Below are positions 1 through 6,714 of a stretch of DNA of 10,038 nucleotides, one piece after another. This DNA is from a bacterium (lineage in GTDB: Bacteria > Hydrogenedentota > Hydrogenedentia > Hydrogenedentiales > SLHB01). The position numbers and the translations under genes are program-made. Position 1 is the first letter of the stretch; every line of letters begins with the position of its first letter. The stretch is taken from NCBI GenBank assembly GCA_024231375.1, contig JAAEQP010001410.1, positions 1 through 10,038 on the forward strand, given 5' to 3'. A model generated the notes under the pieces. The model was not told where the DNA came from, did not search any database, and worked only from the letters and a program-made list of their open reading frames with translations.

Positions 1-3000
1 ACGATTTGGCCAGTCATGTGGACGAGGCCATCAACGCGCTGCCGGAACGGCTGCGGACCCCGTTGCTGGCGCACTTCTTCGAGGGGCAGACTCACGAGGC
101 CGTTGCGGAGAGCCTGGGCATGCCGCGTGGCACGGTGACGTACCGCATCAACCGGGGCGTGCATCTCGTGCGGCGTTCCTTGCGGCGGCGCGGCGTGATT
201 GTCGGCGCGACGGCGTTCGCGGCCTGGATGCAGGCGCAGGCCGCCGAAGCGGCTCCGGTGGCCGTGGTCGAAGGATTAACGAAGATGGCCATTGCGGGGG
301 GAGGCGCCGCTGTCGTGAAGGGCGCGGCCGGGGCTGGCACGGGGTTTCTGGCGCTGAAACTGGCTGCTGTGTCCGTCTCCGTGGTCGCCGCAATCTCCGC
401 GGGTGGCTGGCTTCTGACGCAGAGCTTCACGGCGAAGTCCGTGTCGGGGATCACGCCCGGGGCGCCAACACCCGCCAACAGCACCACTAGGAGTCCGGCG
501 GAGCCTGGCGAAACGCTTCCTCCCGGCGCCAGCGGTCCCGCGCCCAGTCTGACCCCCGCAGTCGCAACGTCGACAGCGCGTCCCGCGTCCGACGACGCCA
601 CGACTAGCGGCGCCCTCATCACGGGTCGGGTGCTCGAGGCCACGGGCGAACCGGCCACGCTGAAGGAGGATGAAGACGGGGTCCGAGAAGACTCATCGAG
701 TCACGTGCGCTTCATGGGCCGTAGGGTAGGGAGCATTGGTATCCGAGCGGAGGCCGATGGCTCGTTTGCGTTTGAGAGGCGAAGGACAGTCGTTCCAGGA
801 GCCAAGGGATACCTGATCGCCGACTGGGGCGACGACATCAGTTCGCCTCTCGAGGTGGAGATTCCAGAGGTGGGGTTGCATGGGGTGGAGTTGCGCCTTC
901 AGCCAGGCGCACGGGTGTCCGGCGTATTCCAGGACCGCGACGGGAAGCCCATCGTTGGCATGAACGTGAATGCGGTTCTGCTTCCGGAGGCATACAGCGC
1001 GTCCGCTGTCACGGATGCGCAGGGGCGTTTCGAGATTGCCCCGCTACCGCCCGGCGAATACGCGATCACGGCCAGCAGCAGGGGGCTTGGCCAGGCGGAG
1101 GCACCGCGTGTCTCCTTGAGGCTGGCTGCTGGCGGCCATGCGACCGGTGTGCGGCTCGTCTACGACGCCGTGGCGTACGCCATTGCAGGCCGTGTGACCA
1201 GTGCCTCCGGCGAGGTCCTGGAGCATGTCTGCGTCTTCCTCAACAGCGTGCCGGGGGCTACGAGTCTAGCACGCACGGCCCACTGTTCGGATGAGGGCCG
1301 CTTCTCGTTCTACGTGCCTCCCGGCGTGTACACGCTCAGGATCGACAGGAGTGGCTACCTTGCGTTCCAACTGGATCGCGTGGAAGCCGGATCTGACGCC
1401 CTCCAGATTCGCCTCATGCCCGCGCGGGCCCTGACTGGTCATGTGATCCACGCGGACACGGGCGCACCCATCACCAACTACGGCTTGAGCGCGTCGGTCC
1501 CCTTCGAATCGAATGGACAGACCTTCAACTCCGGCCACGGTCCCAGTACTGTCAAGGACGAACAGGGGGCGTTCGAGATGGACATCAGCCGCGGAGGTGA
1601 GGTGACGCTGATAGCCAAGGCACCGGGATTCGAACCCGGCCACGCCGTCGTGCCCAACTTCGATCCGCAGCGCGGTGCGTCGGGCGTCACCATTCGGCTA
1701 TCCCCCGGCAAGCCTCTTCGAGGACAGGTCCTGACCGCCGACGGCCGGCCCGTGCCCCAGGCGCACGTGGTAGAAGACCATGGCGCTCCCATCCATCTCG
1801 GCCACCTGAAGCACTCCGCCATCGCGGAGACGGACGAAGAGGGCCGGTTCCTGTTGAGCACGCTGCCTCCCGAAGCGGTCGACCTGGTCGTGTACTGTCC
1901 GGGGTACCCTCCAGCCACCACAACCGCGCCACGGGCCGACCGGCGCGGCGAACTTCTCATCGTTCGGCTACCCAAAGGTGGCCACATCGAGGGCACGGTC
2001 ACCATCGGCGCACAACCGGTTCCGGGACAGGAGGTCCGGGCTTCCGTCCAACTCGGATCTCGACGCGGTGATTCGCGATTCTGGGGAGGCGAGTACAAGG
2101 CTTCCACCGATGCCGACGGCCGGTACCGCATCACGGGCTTGCTGGAGGGACCTTTCCGGGTCAACCTCCAGAGCGAGTTCTCGGAAAGCCGTGAAGCCGA
2201 CGTGGCCGAAGGAAAGGCGACGGTCGTCGATTTTGCTCTCGTCGCTCGCGAGGCGAGCCTCCAAGGCTGTGTGTTCGAAGGAGGGAAGGCCAAGCAGGCC
2301 GGCGTTTCCTTGAGTGTCTGGGGAGAGGACGGCCAGAAACGAGGACACGGGAGCGGATCGAAACCGGACGGAACATTCCTGTTCGAGGAAGCGCCCGCCG
2401 GTCCTGCTGAAGTGTCTGCCACGCTCCAGGGCGACCCGCTACGGGTGCGCTGTGTGCCAGTCGACCTGAAACCAGGGGACTCGAATCGGGTCGATGTTCA
2501 CTTCGTGGTCGGCGATGCTGTGATCGAAGGGACCGCCGCTCTGGGCGAGGTGCGTTCGGTTAGTATGTACGGGGAATGGGAAACCGCGGCCGGCGTCGAA
2601 ACCCTCACATTTCGGAACATGGGGGATACCGGTGAGGGCTTCCACTACGAAGGGGTTCCGTCCGGGCGCGGCGAACTCAGGCTGAGATACAGCACCGATG
2701 CAGGCCAGTACACACGTTACCTGGCCTTGGAAACCGCGTCGGGCCGGGTGACGCAGGTAGACCTCGTGGCGGGCTCAGGCACCCTGAACGTAGGCGTTTC
2801 CGATGCCGTCGTAGGCTGGGCGATGGGATTGATGATACTCCCGTCGGATGTGGCCGTGCCCGACCTGCGCGAACTGACCATGAACGAGATTGAGCGTTTG
2901 CCCAACGTGTTCGTCAGCGACAGCCGAGGGTTGATGGACGGCGCCCTTGCGATTCCCGGGCTCGAGGCAGGGGAGTACACCGTGATCGCGTTGGGGTGGG

Positions 3001-3101
3001 CGGCTGTCCTCGACAGTGAGGACGAGACCATTCCGGACCTCCAGTACAAGACCGCCACGGTGAGGTTGGAGCCGGGCGCGACCGCGGAGGTGGGATTGTA
3101 G
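1..3101 (+). CDS. ECF-type sigma region 4 / membrane segment / carboxypeptidase-regulatory-like repeat fusion (5' truncated)
   Basis: This is the 3' part of a very large gene. The frame is open to the left edge, and the first in-frame TTG (base 6) is not credible as a start because it falls just before sigma region 4, while region 2 must lie upstream. Counting from that TTG, residues 5-60 resemble sigma-70 region 4, with ALPERLRTPLL and a helix-turn-helix around residues 30-51 (HEAVAESLGMPRGTV). An Ala/Gly-rich stretch leads to a hydrophobic segment at 114-137, then a Pro/Ser/Thr-rich linker at 147-200. The remaining 830 residues hold about eight beta-sandwich repeats of the carboxypeptidase-regulatory-like/SpaA type, recognisable by G-x-V near each start, D-x-x-G-x-F/Y in the middle and P-G-x-Y-x-L near the end (for example 303-360, 395-450, 477-542, 572-635, 661-720). 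No peptidase catalytic domain is seen. A cytoplasmic sigma domain tied to an extracytoplasmic repeat array is inferred. Partner and target promoters are unknown. Confidence 0.85.
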   Translation, partial: DLASHVDEAINALPERLRTPLLAHFFEGQTHEAVAESLGMPRGTVTYRINRGVHLVRRSLRRRGVIVGATAFAAWMQAQAAEAAPVAVVEGLTKMAIAGGGAAVVKGAAGAGTGFLALKLAAVSVSVVAAISAGGWLLTQSFTAKSVSGITPGAPTPANSTTRSPAEPGETLPPGASGPAPSLTPAVATSTARPASDDATTSGALITGRVLEATGEPATLKEDEDGVREDSSSHVRFMGRRVGSIGIRAEADGSFAFERRRTVVPGAKGYLIADWGDDISSPLEVEIPEVGLHGVELRLQPGARVSGVFQDRDGKPIVGMNVNAVLLPEAYSASAVTDAQGRFEIAPLPPGEYAITASSRGLGQAEAPRVSLRLAAGGHATGVRLVYDAVAYAIAGRVTSASGEVLEHVCVFLNSVPGATSLARTAHCSDEGRFSFYVPPGVYTLRIDRSGYLAFQLDRVEAGSDALQIRLMPARALTGHVIHADTGAPITNYGLSASVPFESNGQTFNSGHGPSTVKDEQGAFEMDISRGGEVTLIAKAPGFEPGHAVVPNFDPQRGASGVTIRLSPGKPLRGQVLTADGRPVPQAHVVEDHGAPIHLGHLKHSAIAETDEEGRFLLSTLPPEAVDLVVYCPGYPPATTTAPRADRRGELLIVRLPKGGHIEGTVTIGAQPVPGQEVRASVQLGSRRGDSRFWGGEYKASTDADGRYRITGLLEGPFRVNLQSEFSESREADVAEGKATVVDFALVAREASLQGCVFEGGKAKQAGVSLSVWGEDGQKRGHGSGSKPDGTFLFEEAPAGPAEVSATLQGDPLRVRCVPVDLKPGDSNRVDVHFVVGDAVIEGTAALGEVRSVSMYGEWETAAGVETLTFRNMGDTGEGFHYEGVPSGRGELRLRYSTDAGQYTRYLALETASGRVTQVDLVAGSGTLNVGVSDAVVGWAMGLMILPSDVAVPDLRELTMNEIERLPNVFVSDSRGLMDGALAIPGLEAGEYTVIALGWAAVLDSEDETIPDLQYKTATVRLEPGATAEVGL

Positions 3102-3127
3102 GGGCGCCCCGGGGGGCGGCGCCATCC

Positions 3128-3150
3128 GAACCACGCGGAACGCGTGGTTC
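3128..3150. repeat. Perfect 10-bp hairpin
   Basis: GAACCACGCG, a three-base GAA loop, then CGCGTGGTTC: ten perfect base pairs, 27 bases after the stop of the sigma-fusion gene. No T-run follows, so a classical intrinsic terminator is unlikely, although the stem could protect the 3' end of the message. Its core (CACGCGGAA then GCGTG) recurs on the minus strand of the hairpin at 3306-3325 with different outer pairs. Confidence 0.7.
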
Positions 3151-3228
3151 TGGGTGCGGCTCCGTGGGGGCGTTGGCTGGGGACGGCGATGGGCGGAGTG
3201 GATGGGCGTTGATCGCAAGTACGAAGGC

Positions 3229-3253
3229 GGTCGACACGGAGGTCGACCCTACC
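3229..3253 (-). repeat. REP-like hairpin with GGTAGGG head (copy A)
   Basis: Read on the minus strand, this is GGTAGGG running into a stem formed by plus-strand GGTCGA (3229-3234) and TCGACC (3243-3248). A GTAG head followed by a palindrome is the layout of REP sequences acted on by RAYT transposases (established for REP families in general). Here it is a structural resemblance only. The head faces that of copy B. Confidence 0.5.
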
Positions 3254-3300
3254 ACGGCTCTGGTGTTCGTCGGAGGTGCTGCGCAAAAGGGTAGCAACGT

Positions 3301-3325
3301 GGTAGGGGCACGCTTCCGCGTGCCC
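3301..3325 (+). repeat. REP-like hairpin with GGTAGGG head (copy B)
   Basis: GGTAGGG (3301-3307) runs into GGGCACGC (3306-3313), loop TTCC, GCGTGCCC (3318-3325), a perfect 8-bp stem. Together with copy A it forms an inverted pair. The ten bases CCCTACCACG at 3247-3256 are exactly complementary to CGTGGTAGGG at 3298-3307, so the pair could also fold as one long hairpin with a 41-base loop. This resembles the paired arrangement called BIME or REPIN in other bacteria. Confidence 0.5.
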
Positions 3326-3463
3326 GGCCTTGTTGACAGCCGAGCGCCTCCTTGCAGGGCTATCGCACCGTAATCGCCTGGAAAATGGAGGATTGCATGA
3401 GTGCGGCCTCCCTCGTTTGCGGATAGCTCGGTCCATCCAACACATATGGGGACTATTTGGACT

Positions 3464-3567
3464 GCGGCATCACGATGCCGCTTTTCCCGCCCCCATCACG
3501 ATGGGGGCTCTTGTCCCGGTCCGGGGCATCGTGATGCCCCGAAATCAAAGCGCCATCGTGATGGCGC
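3464..3567. repeat. Four-hairpin cluster with invariant CATC-NN-GATG core
   Basis: Four palindromes lie in 104 bases. Unit 1 (3464-3481) has arm GCGG, unit 2 (3489-3508) CCCC, unit 3 (3522-3541) GGGG and unit 4 (3550-3567) GCGC next to the core. Units 1 and 2 carry CATCACGATG; units 3 and 4 carry its reverse complement CATCGTGATG. Every arm is matched by its exact complement on the other side, so arm sequence changes between units but pairing does not. Centres are about 26, 33 and 27 bases apart. The two halves point in opposite directions around about 3515, and flanks 3451-3463 and 3568-3578 are also near-inverted copies. The core occurs nowhere else in the window. Confidence 0.85.
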
Positions 3568-3668
3568 ACTCCAAAGTCGGACCTCGCCTTGAGTGTTCCC
3601 CGGTCTACGTTCCGGGATCGTGAAGGTCCCCGCCATCAAGTGCGATTGCCCTACGCCTCCTTGTTCGC

Positions 3669-3698
3669 TTGACCTGCCGGGCTCGGGGGGGCTAGGCT
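3669..3698 (+). promoter_or_regulatory. Candidate promoter for the Tat-secreted TIM barrel gene
   Basis: TTGACC (3669-3674), an 18-base spacer and TAGGCT (3693-3698), preceded by C as in the other candidate -10 boxes of this window. It gives a leader of about 70 bases before the ATG at 3774. The -35 is good and the -10 weak. Confidence 0.4.
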
Positions 3699-3773
3699 AC
3701 GTTTCGTGATTCTCCGGCAGAATCTGCGGGGAATCCGCCAAACCGATACACAACGACTGGAGGTTGGCTGAAT

Positions 3774-4667
3774 ATGAGTGAGAACAGTGTTCCCCGCAGG
3801 GACTTTCTGAAGCAGACGGCGGCGGTTGCGGCGGGCGTAGGCGTGCTGAGCGCGATGCGTGGCGCGGACGCAGCGGAGGGGCCGTACCCGGCGCTGCCTC
3901 TGGGCGTAACGATGGGCATGCTGCCCAAGCTGCCCGACGAGGAGAAATTCGTGCTCGCCAAGCGGTGCGGACTTCAAGGCGTCGAAGGGCGCCCGATCGC
4001 CGACCACGCGGCGGCCAAGAAACAGGCTGAGGTTGCGCGGGCTGCGGGATGTCCCATTCACAGCATCTGTTTCGGCGGTTGGGACAAACCGCTGTCGCAT
4101 CCCAACGAAGCTGTGCAGGCCGAGGGCGTGCACTTGCTCAAAGACGCGGTCCATTGCGCCAAGGCCATGGGCGTCGACAATATTCTGCTCGTCCCTGCCG
4201 TGGTCAATGCGGGTACGCGGTACGTCGAGGCCTATGATCGGTCGCAAGCCAACATCCGCAAGGTACTCCCGCTTGCCGAAGAGAAGAAGGTGGTCATTGC
4301 CGTCGAGAACGTGTGGAACGACTTCCTGCTGAGTCCGAGGGAATTCGCCCAATACGTCGACGAGTTTGAAAGCCCCTATCTGAAAGCCTATTTCGACACG
4401 GGCAACGTAGTGAAATACGGTTGGGCCGAAGACTGGATTCACACGCTGGGTTCGCGCATCAACCGGGTCCACCTGAAGGACTACACCCGAGGTGAAGGTG
4501 GCAAATGGCGCGATCTCCGCGAAGGTGATGTGAATTGGCCGGAAGTCCGCAAAGCGCTTGATGAAGTCGGCTACGAGGGCTTCTGCACGGCCGAGCTGCG
4601 AGGCGGCGACGAAGCCTACCTGACCGAGTTGGTGAAGACCATGACCCTCTGCGTCACGGGCCAGTAG
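3774..4667 (+). CDS. Tat-exported xylose-isomerase-like TIM barrel protein (sugar phosphate isomerase/epimerase family)
   Basis: 297 residues. The N-terminus is a twin-arginine signal (RRDFLK at 8-13), an Ala/Gly/Val hydrophobic core and an ADA-A cleavage site near residue 33, so the folded protein should be exported, possibly with its metal bound. The rest matches the AP-endonuclease-2/xylose-isomerase-like barrel that includes hydroxypyruvate isomerase and sugar 3-epimerases. Candidate metal ligands fall in the expected order: Glu178 (VENVWNDF), Asp208 (YFDTGN), His233 (VHLKDY) and Glu274 (TAELRGGDE). The ATG is supported by GGAGG at 3759-3763, ten bases upstream. The gene stands alone between a candidate promoter and a strong terminator, with no dehydrogenase or transporter beside it, so the substrate cannot be inferred. 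Family assignment is firm; exact reaction unknown. Confidence 0.88.
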   Translation: MSENSVPRRDFLKQTAAVAAGVGVLSAMRGADAAEGPYPALPLGVTMGMLPKLPDEEKFVLAKRCGLQGVEGRPIADHAAAKKQAEVARAAGCPIHSICFGGWDKPLSHPNEAVQAEGVHLLKDAVHCAKAMGVDNILLVPAVVNAGTRYVEAYDRSQANIRKVLPLAEEKKVVIAVENVWNDFLLSPREFAQYVDEFESPYLKAYFDTGNVVKYGWAEDWIHTLGSRINRVHLKDYTRGEGGKWRDLREGDVNWPEVRKALDEVGYEGFCTAELRGGDEAYLTELVKTMTLCVTGQ

Positions 4668-4685
4668 TCGAATCGCGAGAATACG

Positions 4686-4727
4686 GGGAGCGTCCTGCCG
4701 AAAGGCGGGGCGCTCCCTCTGCATTTC
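4686..4727 (+). terminator. Intrinsic terminator with GAAA tetraloop
   Basis: Arms 4686-4699 and 4704-4717 pair over 14 positions (two of them G-U) around a GAAA loop; the outer part is GGGAGCG/CGCTCCC. It starts 18 bases after the stop of the TIM barrel gene and is followed by a pyrimidine-rich tail (TCTGCATTTC) rather than a pure T-run. Confidence 0.75.
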
Positions 4728-4754
4728 GGAGGAGGAAACGGAGGAGAAGGGGTG

Positions 4755-4784
4755 TTGTGGCCTTGGGCACCAAGCCACTATGAT
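4755..4784 (+). promoter_or_regulatory. Candidate promoter with a dyad filling its spacer
   Basis: TTGTGG (4755-4760), an 18-base spacer and TATGAT (4779-4784, one mismatch to TATAAT). The spacer is largely occupied by an inverted repeat, GTGG-c-CTTGG-gca-CCAAG-CCAC (4757-4778), which could be a repressor site. It would drive the histidine kinase gene from a leader of over 200 bases. The rest of 4728-5009 shows no gene; a 22-codon frame at 4780 has no ribosome binding site. Confidence 0.3.
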
Positions 4785-4919
4785 GGGCGAAACGGGGCTC
4801 GGAACGGGAGGCATGCTGACATGGGGGACACTACGCGAGACAGACTGAGGGGCATGGTGGCGTGCGGCCGCGGACGAGGGCATGGGCTGAGGGCGAGCAT
4901 GCAGCGCCTGCCTGACATC

Positions 4920-4928
4920 TGCTAGAGT
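4920..4928 (+). promoter_or_regulatory. Candidate extended -10 promoter for the histidine kinase
   Basis: TGCTAGAGT: an extended -10 (TG, one base, TAGAGT) without a recognisable -35. It would give a leader of about 75 bases before the GTG at 5010. It is an alternative or addition to the upstream candidate at 4755. Confidence 0.3.
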
Positions 4929-5009
4929 GAGACTTGGGGCAACCGTGGCCCCGGCATGAATTGGGGCAGACTGGCCGCGGATTGAACGGATTGGCAGGAG
5001 GAGAGAGCT

Positions 5010-6710
5010 GTGCAGCGAGCGACGTTGAGCGGAGTGGACTGTTTCGCCGGTTTGGATTCAGAGACGCTGGCGTTGCTTGAGGACAGTATGCGCGAGGAGG
5101 AGTTTCCCGCGGGCAGCGTGGTCTGTGTGGAAGGCGAACCCGGCGAATGGATGTTCGTGGTGGCCTCGGGCGAAGTCCGTGTTGTGAAGACCATGGAGAA
5201 CGAGGCGCCCATCCAGGTGGCCGTGCTCGGGCCGGGCGAGTTTGGCGGGATTCAGAGCCTCTTCGAGCGCAAGCCGCGTTCGGCTTCGCTGGTTGCCCAG
5301 AAGGACACGCGCCTGTGGACGCTCGGTCACGAAGCGTTTCGCCAAGTGCTCGAAGCGAACGGCGAGATGGCGATGGCTATGCTGTCGTTCATGAGCAAGC
5401 GGATGCGCATGGATTCCCAGAACCTGGCCATGACCCTGCGCTACGTGGAACGAACCGGACTGGTAGACGTGTACAACCGGTGTTCGCCCGAAGAACGGCT
5501 GATGCTGGACACGATCATCGCCAAGATCATGGCGGCCGATTCCCTCGACGACATCATGAACTTCCTGTTCGATGCGCTCCGGGAAAGCAGCGAGTGCAAC
5601 CGGCTGAGTCTGGCGTTCTTGGAAGACGACGGCACGCGGGTCGTGTCCCACTGGGTGCGTGCGGATTACGATCCCATCCTGGTCGACAAGGGCTATGCCC
5701 TGGATCTGAAGGGGAGTTCGCTGGAAGGGTTGCTGGTCAGCGGGAAACCGCGAATCATCAACGACCTTGAAGCCTACGCCCACGAACACCCCACGCGGAA
5801 GTCGGCCGAGTTGCTCGCCGAAGAAGGCATACGGTCCAGCATGGCGTGCCCTTTGGTGGTGGACGACCGTCCCGTGGGATTCCTATTCCGCGCGGCCCGT
5901 ACACGCGACGCCTACGACGAGCACCAGGTGGAACTGCACATGGCCATCGCGGAACGGCTTGGTCAGGCCGTGGAGAAGGCCTACCGCATCGAACAACTCA
6001 CAGCCGCGAACCAAGGCTACTTCGAGATGTTGGGGTTCGTGAGCCATGAACTGAAGAGTCCGCTGTCGTCCATCGTGATGTGTACTGACATCCTGAAGGG
6101 CGACTACCTGGGCGACCTCGCGGACAAGCAGCGCGATCAGGTGGAGCGTATCACGGGCAAGGCGAAGTATCTGCTTGATCTGGTCGGCGAATACCTGAAT
6201 CTGTCGCGGTTGGAGAGTGGGGGGCTTGCCCCCTCGTTTAAGAGCGACGTGGATTTCGAGGGGGATGTGCTACGGCCTTCGGTCGATATCGTGACGCCGC
6301 AGGCGGAAGCGAAAGGGATGACCTTGATTCAGCGCGTCGAGGGCGAGCCCGCGCAGATAGAGTGCGCGCCCGAACTGACGCAAGTGGTGATGGTGAACCT
6401 CATGTCGAACGCGGTGAAGTACGGAAACGAAGGCGGCGAGATTCGCGTAACCGTCACCCACGCCAAAGACAGCCTCGGCGTGTCCGTGTGGAACGAGGGC
6501 CCCGGATTCCCCGAGGAGGAACGGTCCAAGCTGTTCCGAAAATTCTCGCGCCTGCAAACGCCTGAGTTGCTGCAACGAAAAGGCACGGGCGTTGGACTCT
6601 ACACCACTTGGCGCATCGTCCAGGTCCACAACGGCGTCATCGAAGCCAAGTCCGAACACGGGCAGTGGGCGGAGTTCTCGTTCACCATACCGCAGCCTAT
6701 CGAGGGGTGA
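5010..6710 (+). CDS. Cytosolic sensor histidine kinase: cNMP-binding-like, GAF, HisKA and HATPase domains
   Basis: 566 residues with no membrane segment. The GTG start is set by AGGAGGAG (4996-5003) six bases upstream. Domains in order: a cyclic-nucleotide-binding fold (about 10-125), a linker helix, a GAF domain (about 160-325), HisKA with phospho-acceptor His346 (FVSHELKSP), and the ATPase with N box Asn463-Asn467 (NLMSNAVKYG), G1 box NEGPG at 495-499, F box LFRKF at 508-512 and G2 box GTGVGL at 525-530. It should autophosphorylate and pass phosphate to a response regulator, but none is encoded here. In the cyclic-nucleotide fold, the phosphate-binding cassette reads FGGIQSLFERKPRSA: the Arg (residue 90) is kept, but the Glu that normally binds the ribose hydroxyl is Gly80, so the ligand may not be cAMP or cGMP. 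The G1 box has Asn where Asp is usual, a tolerated variant in some kinases. The next gene starts four bases after the stop. Confidence 0.92.
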   Translation: MQRATLSGVDCFAGLDSETLALLEDSMREEEFPAGSVVCVEGEPGEWMFVVASGEVRVVKTMENEAPIQVAVLGPGEFGGIQSLFERKPRSASLVAQKDTRLWTLGHEAFRQVLEANGEMAMAMLSFMSKRMRMDSQNLAMTLRYVERTGLVDVYNRCSPEERLMLDTIIAKIMAADSLDDIMNFLFDALRESSECNRLSLAFLEDDGTRVVSHWVRADYDPILVDKGYALDLKGSSLEGLLVSGKPRIINDLEAYAHEHPTRKSAELLAEEGIRSSMACPLVVDDRPVGFLFRAARTRDAYDEHQVELHMAIAERLGQAVEKAYRIEQLTAANQGYFEMLGFVSHELKSPLSSIVMCTDILKGDYLGDLADKQRDQVERITGKAKYLLDLVGEYLNLSRLESGGLAPSFKSDVDFEGDVLRPSVDIVTPQAEAKGMTLIQRVEGEPAQIECAPELTQVVMVNLMSNAVKYGNEGGEIRVTVTHAKDSLGVSVWNEGPGFPEEERSKLFRKFSRLQTPELLQRKGTGVGLYTTWRIVQVHNGVIEAKSEHGQWAEFSFTIPQPIEG

Positions 6711-6714
6711 GTAG

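Larger units (their letters stand above)
3102..3773. other. Gene-free, dyad-rich intergenic region
   Basis: This 672-base gap holds no convincing gene. The open frames in it (for example 3330-3623) run straight through the hairpins and have no recognisable protein character. It contains a GC-rich dyad just after the upstream stop (GGCGCC at 3103-3108 and 3118-3123), a perfect hairpin at 3128-3150, a facing pair of GGTAGGG-headed hairpins (3229-3325), a four-hairpin cluster (3464-3567), and the promoter and ribosome binding site of the gene at 3774. It looks like a landing site for small non-coding repeats. Confidence 0.7.

Noticed and set aside
1623..1639. tRNA T-arm-like sequence on the minus strand (GGTTCGAATCC with a perfect stem)
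   Set aside because: No acceptor, D-arm or anticodon arm lies in position. The bases encode the AKAPGFEPG segment of a beta-sandwich repeat, so the match is coincidental.
1478..2422. 314-codon open frame on the minus strand
   Set aside because: It is antisense to the repeat region of the sigma-fusion gene, which shows regular protein repeats in the plus frame. The minus product is a low-complexity Pro/Ser/Arg composition.
3333..3338. Perfect TTGACA -35-like hexamer
   Set aside because: No acceptable -10 box lies 16-19 bases downstream and no gene follows closely.
3397..3426. Nine-codon ORF with GGAGG four bases before ATG (possible leader peptide)
   Set aside because: It is too short to judge, no promoter or attenuator arrangement links it to a downstream gene, and it lies about 350 bases before the next start.
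3464..3567. CRISPR-like array
   Set aside because: Units are palindromes in both orientations with variable arms and 7-13-base gaps, not constant direct repeats separated by unique spacers.
3330..3623. 97-codon plus-strand frame in the dyad-rich gap
   Set aside because: It spans the four-hairpin cluster, has no ribosome binding site, and the apparent residues are a by-product of the palindromes.
3651..4883. 410-codon open frame on the minus strand
   Set aside because: It is opposite the TIM barrel gene and runs through its terminator. The plus strand has the Tat signal, family motifs and ribosome binding site.
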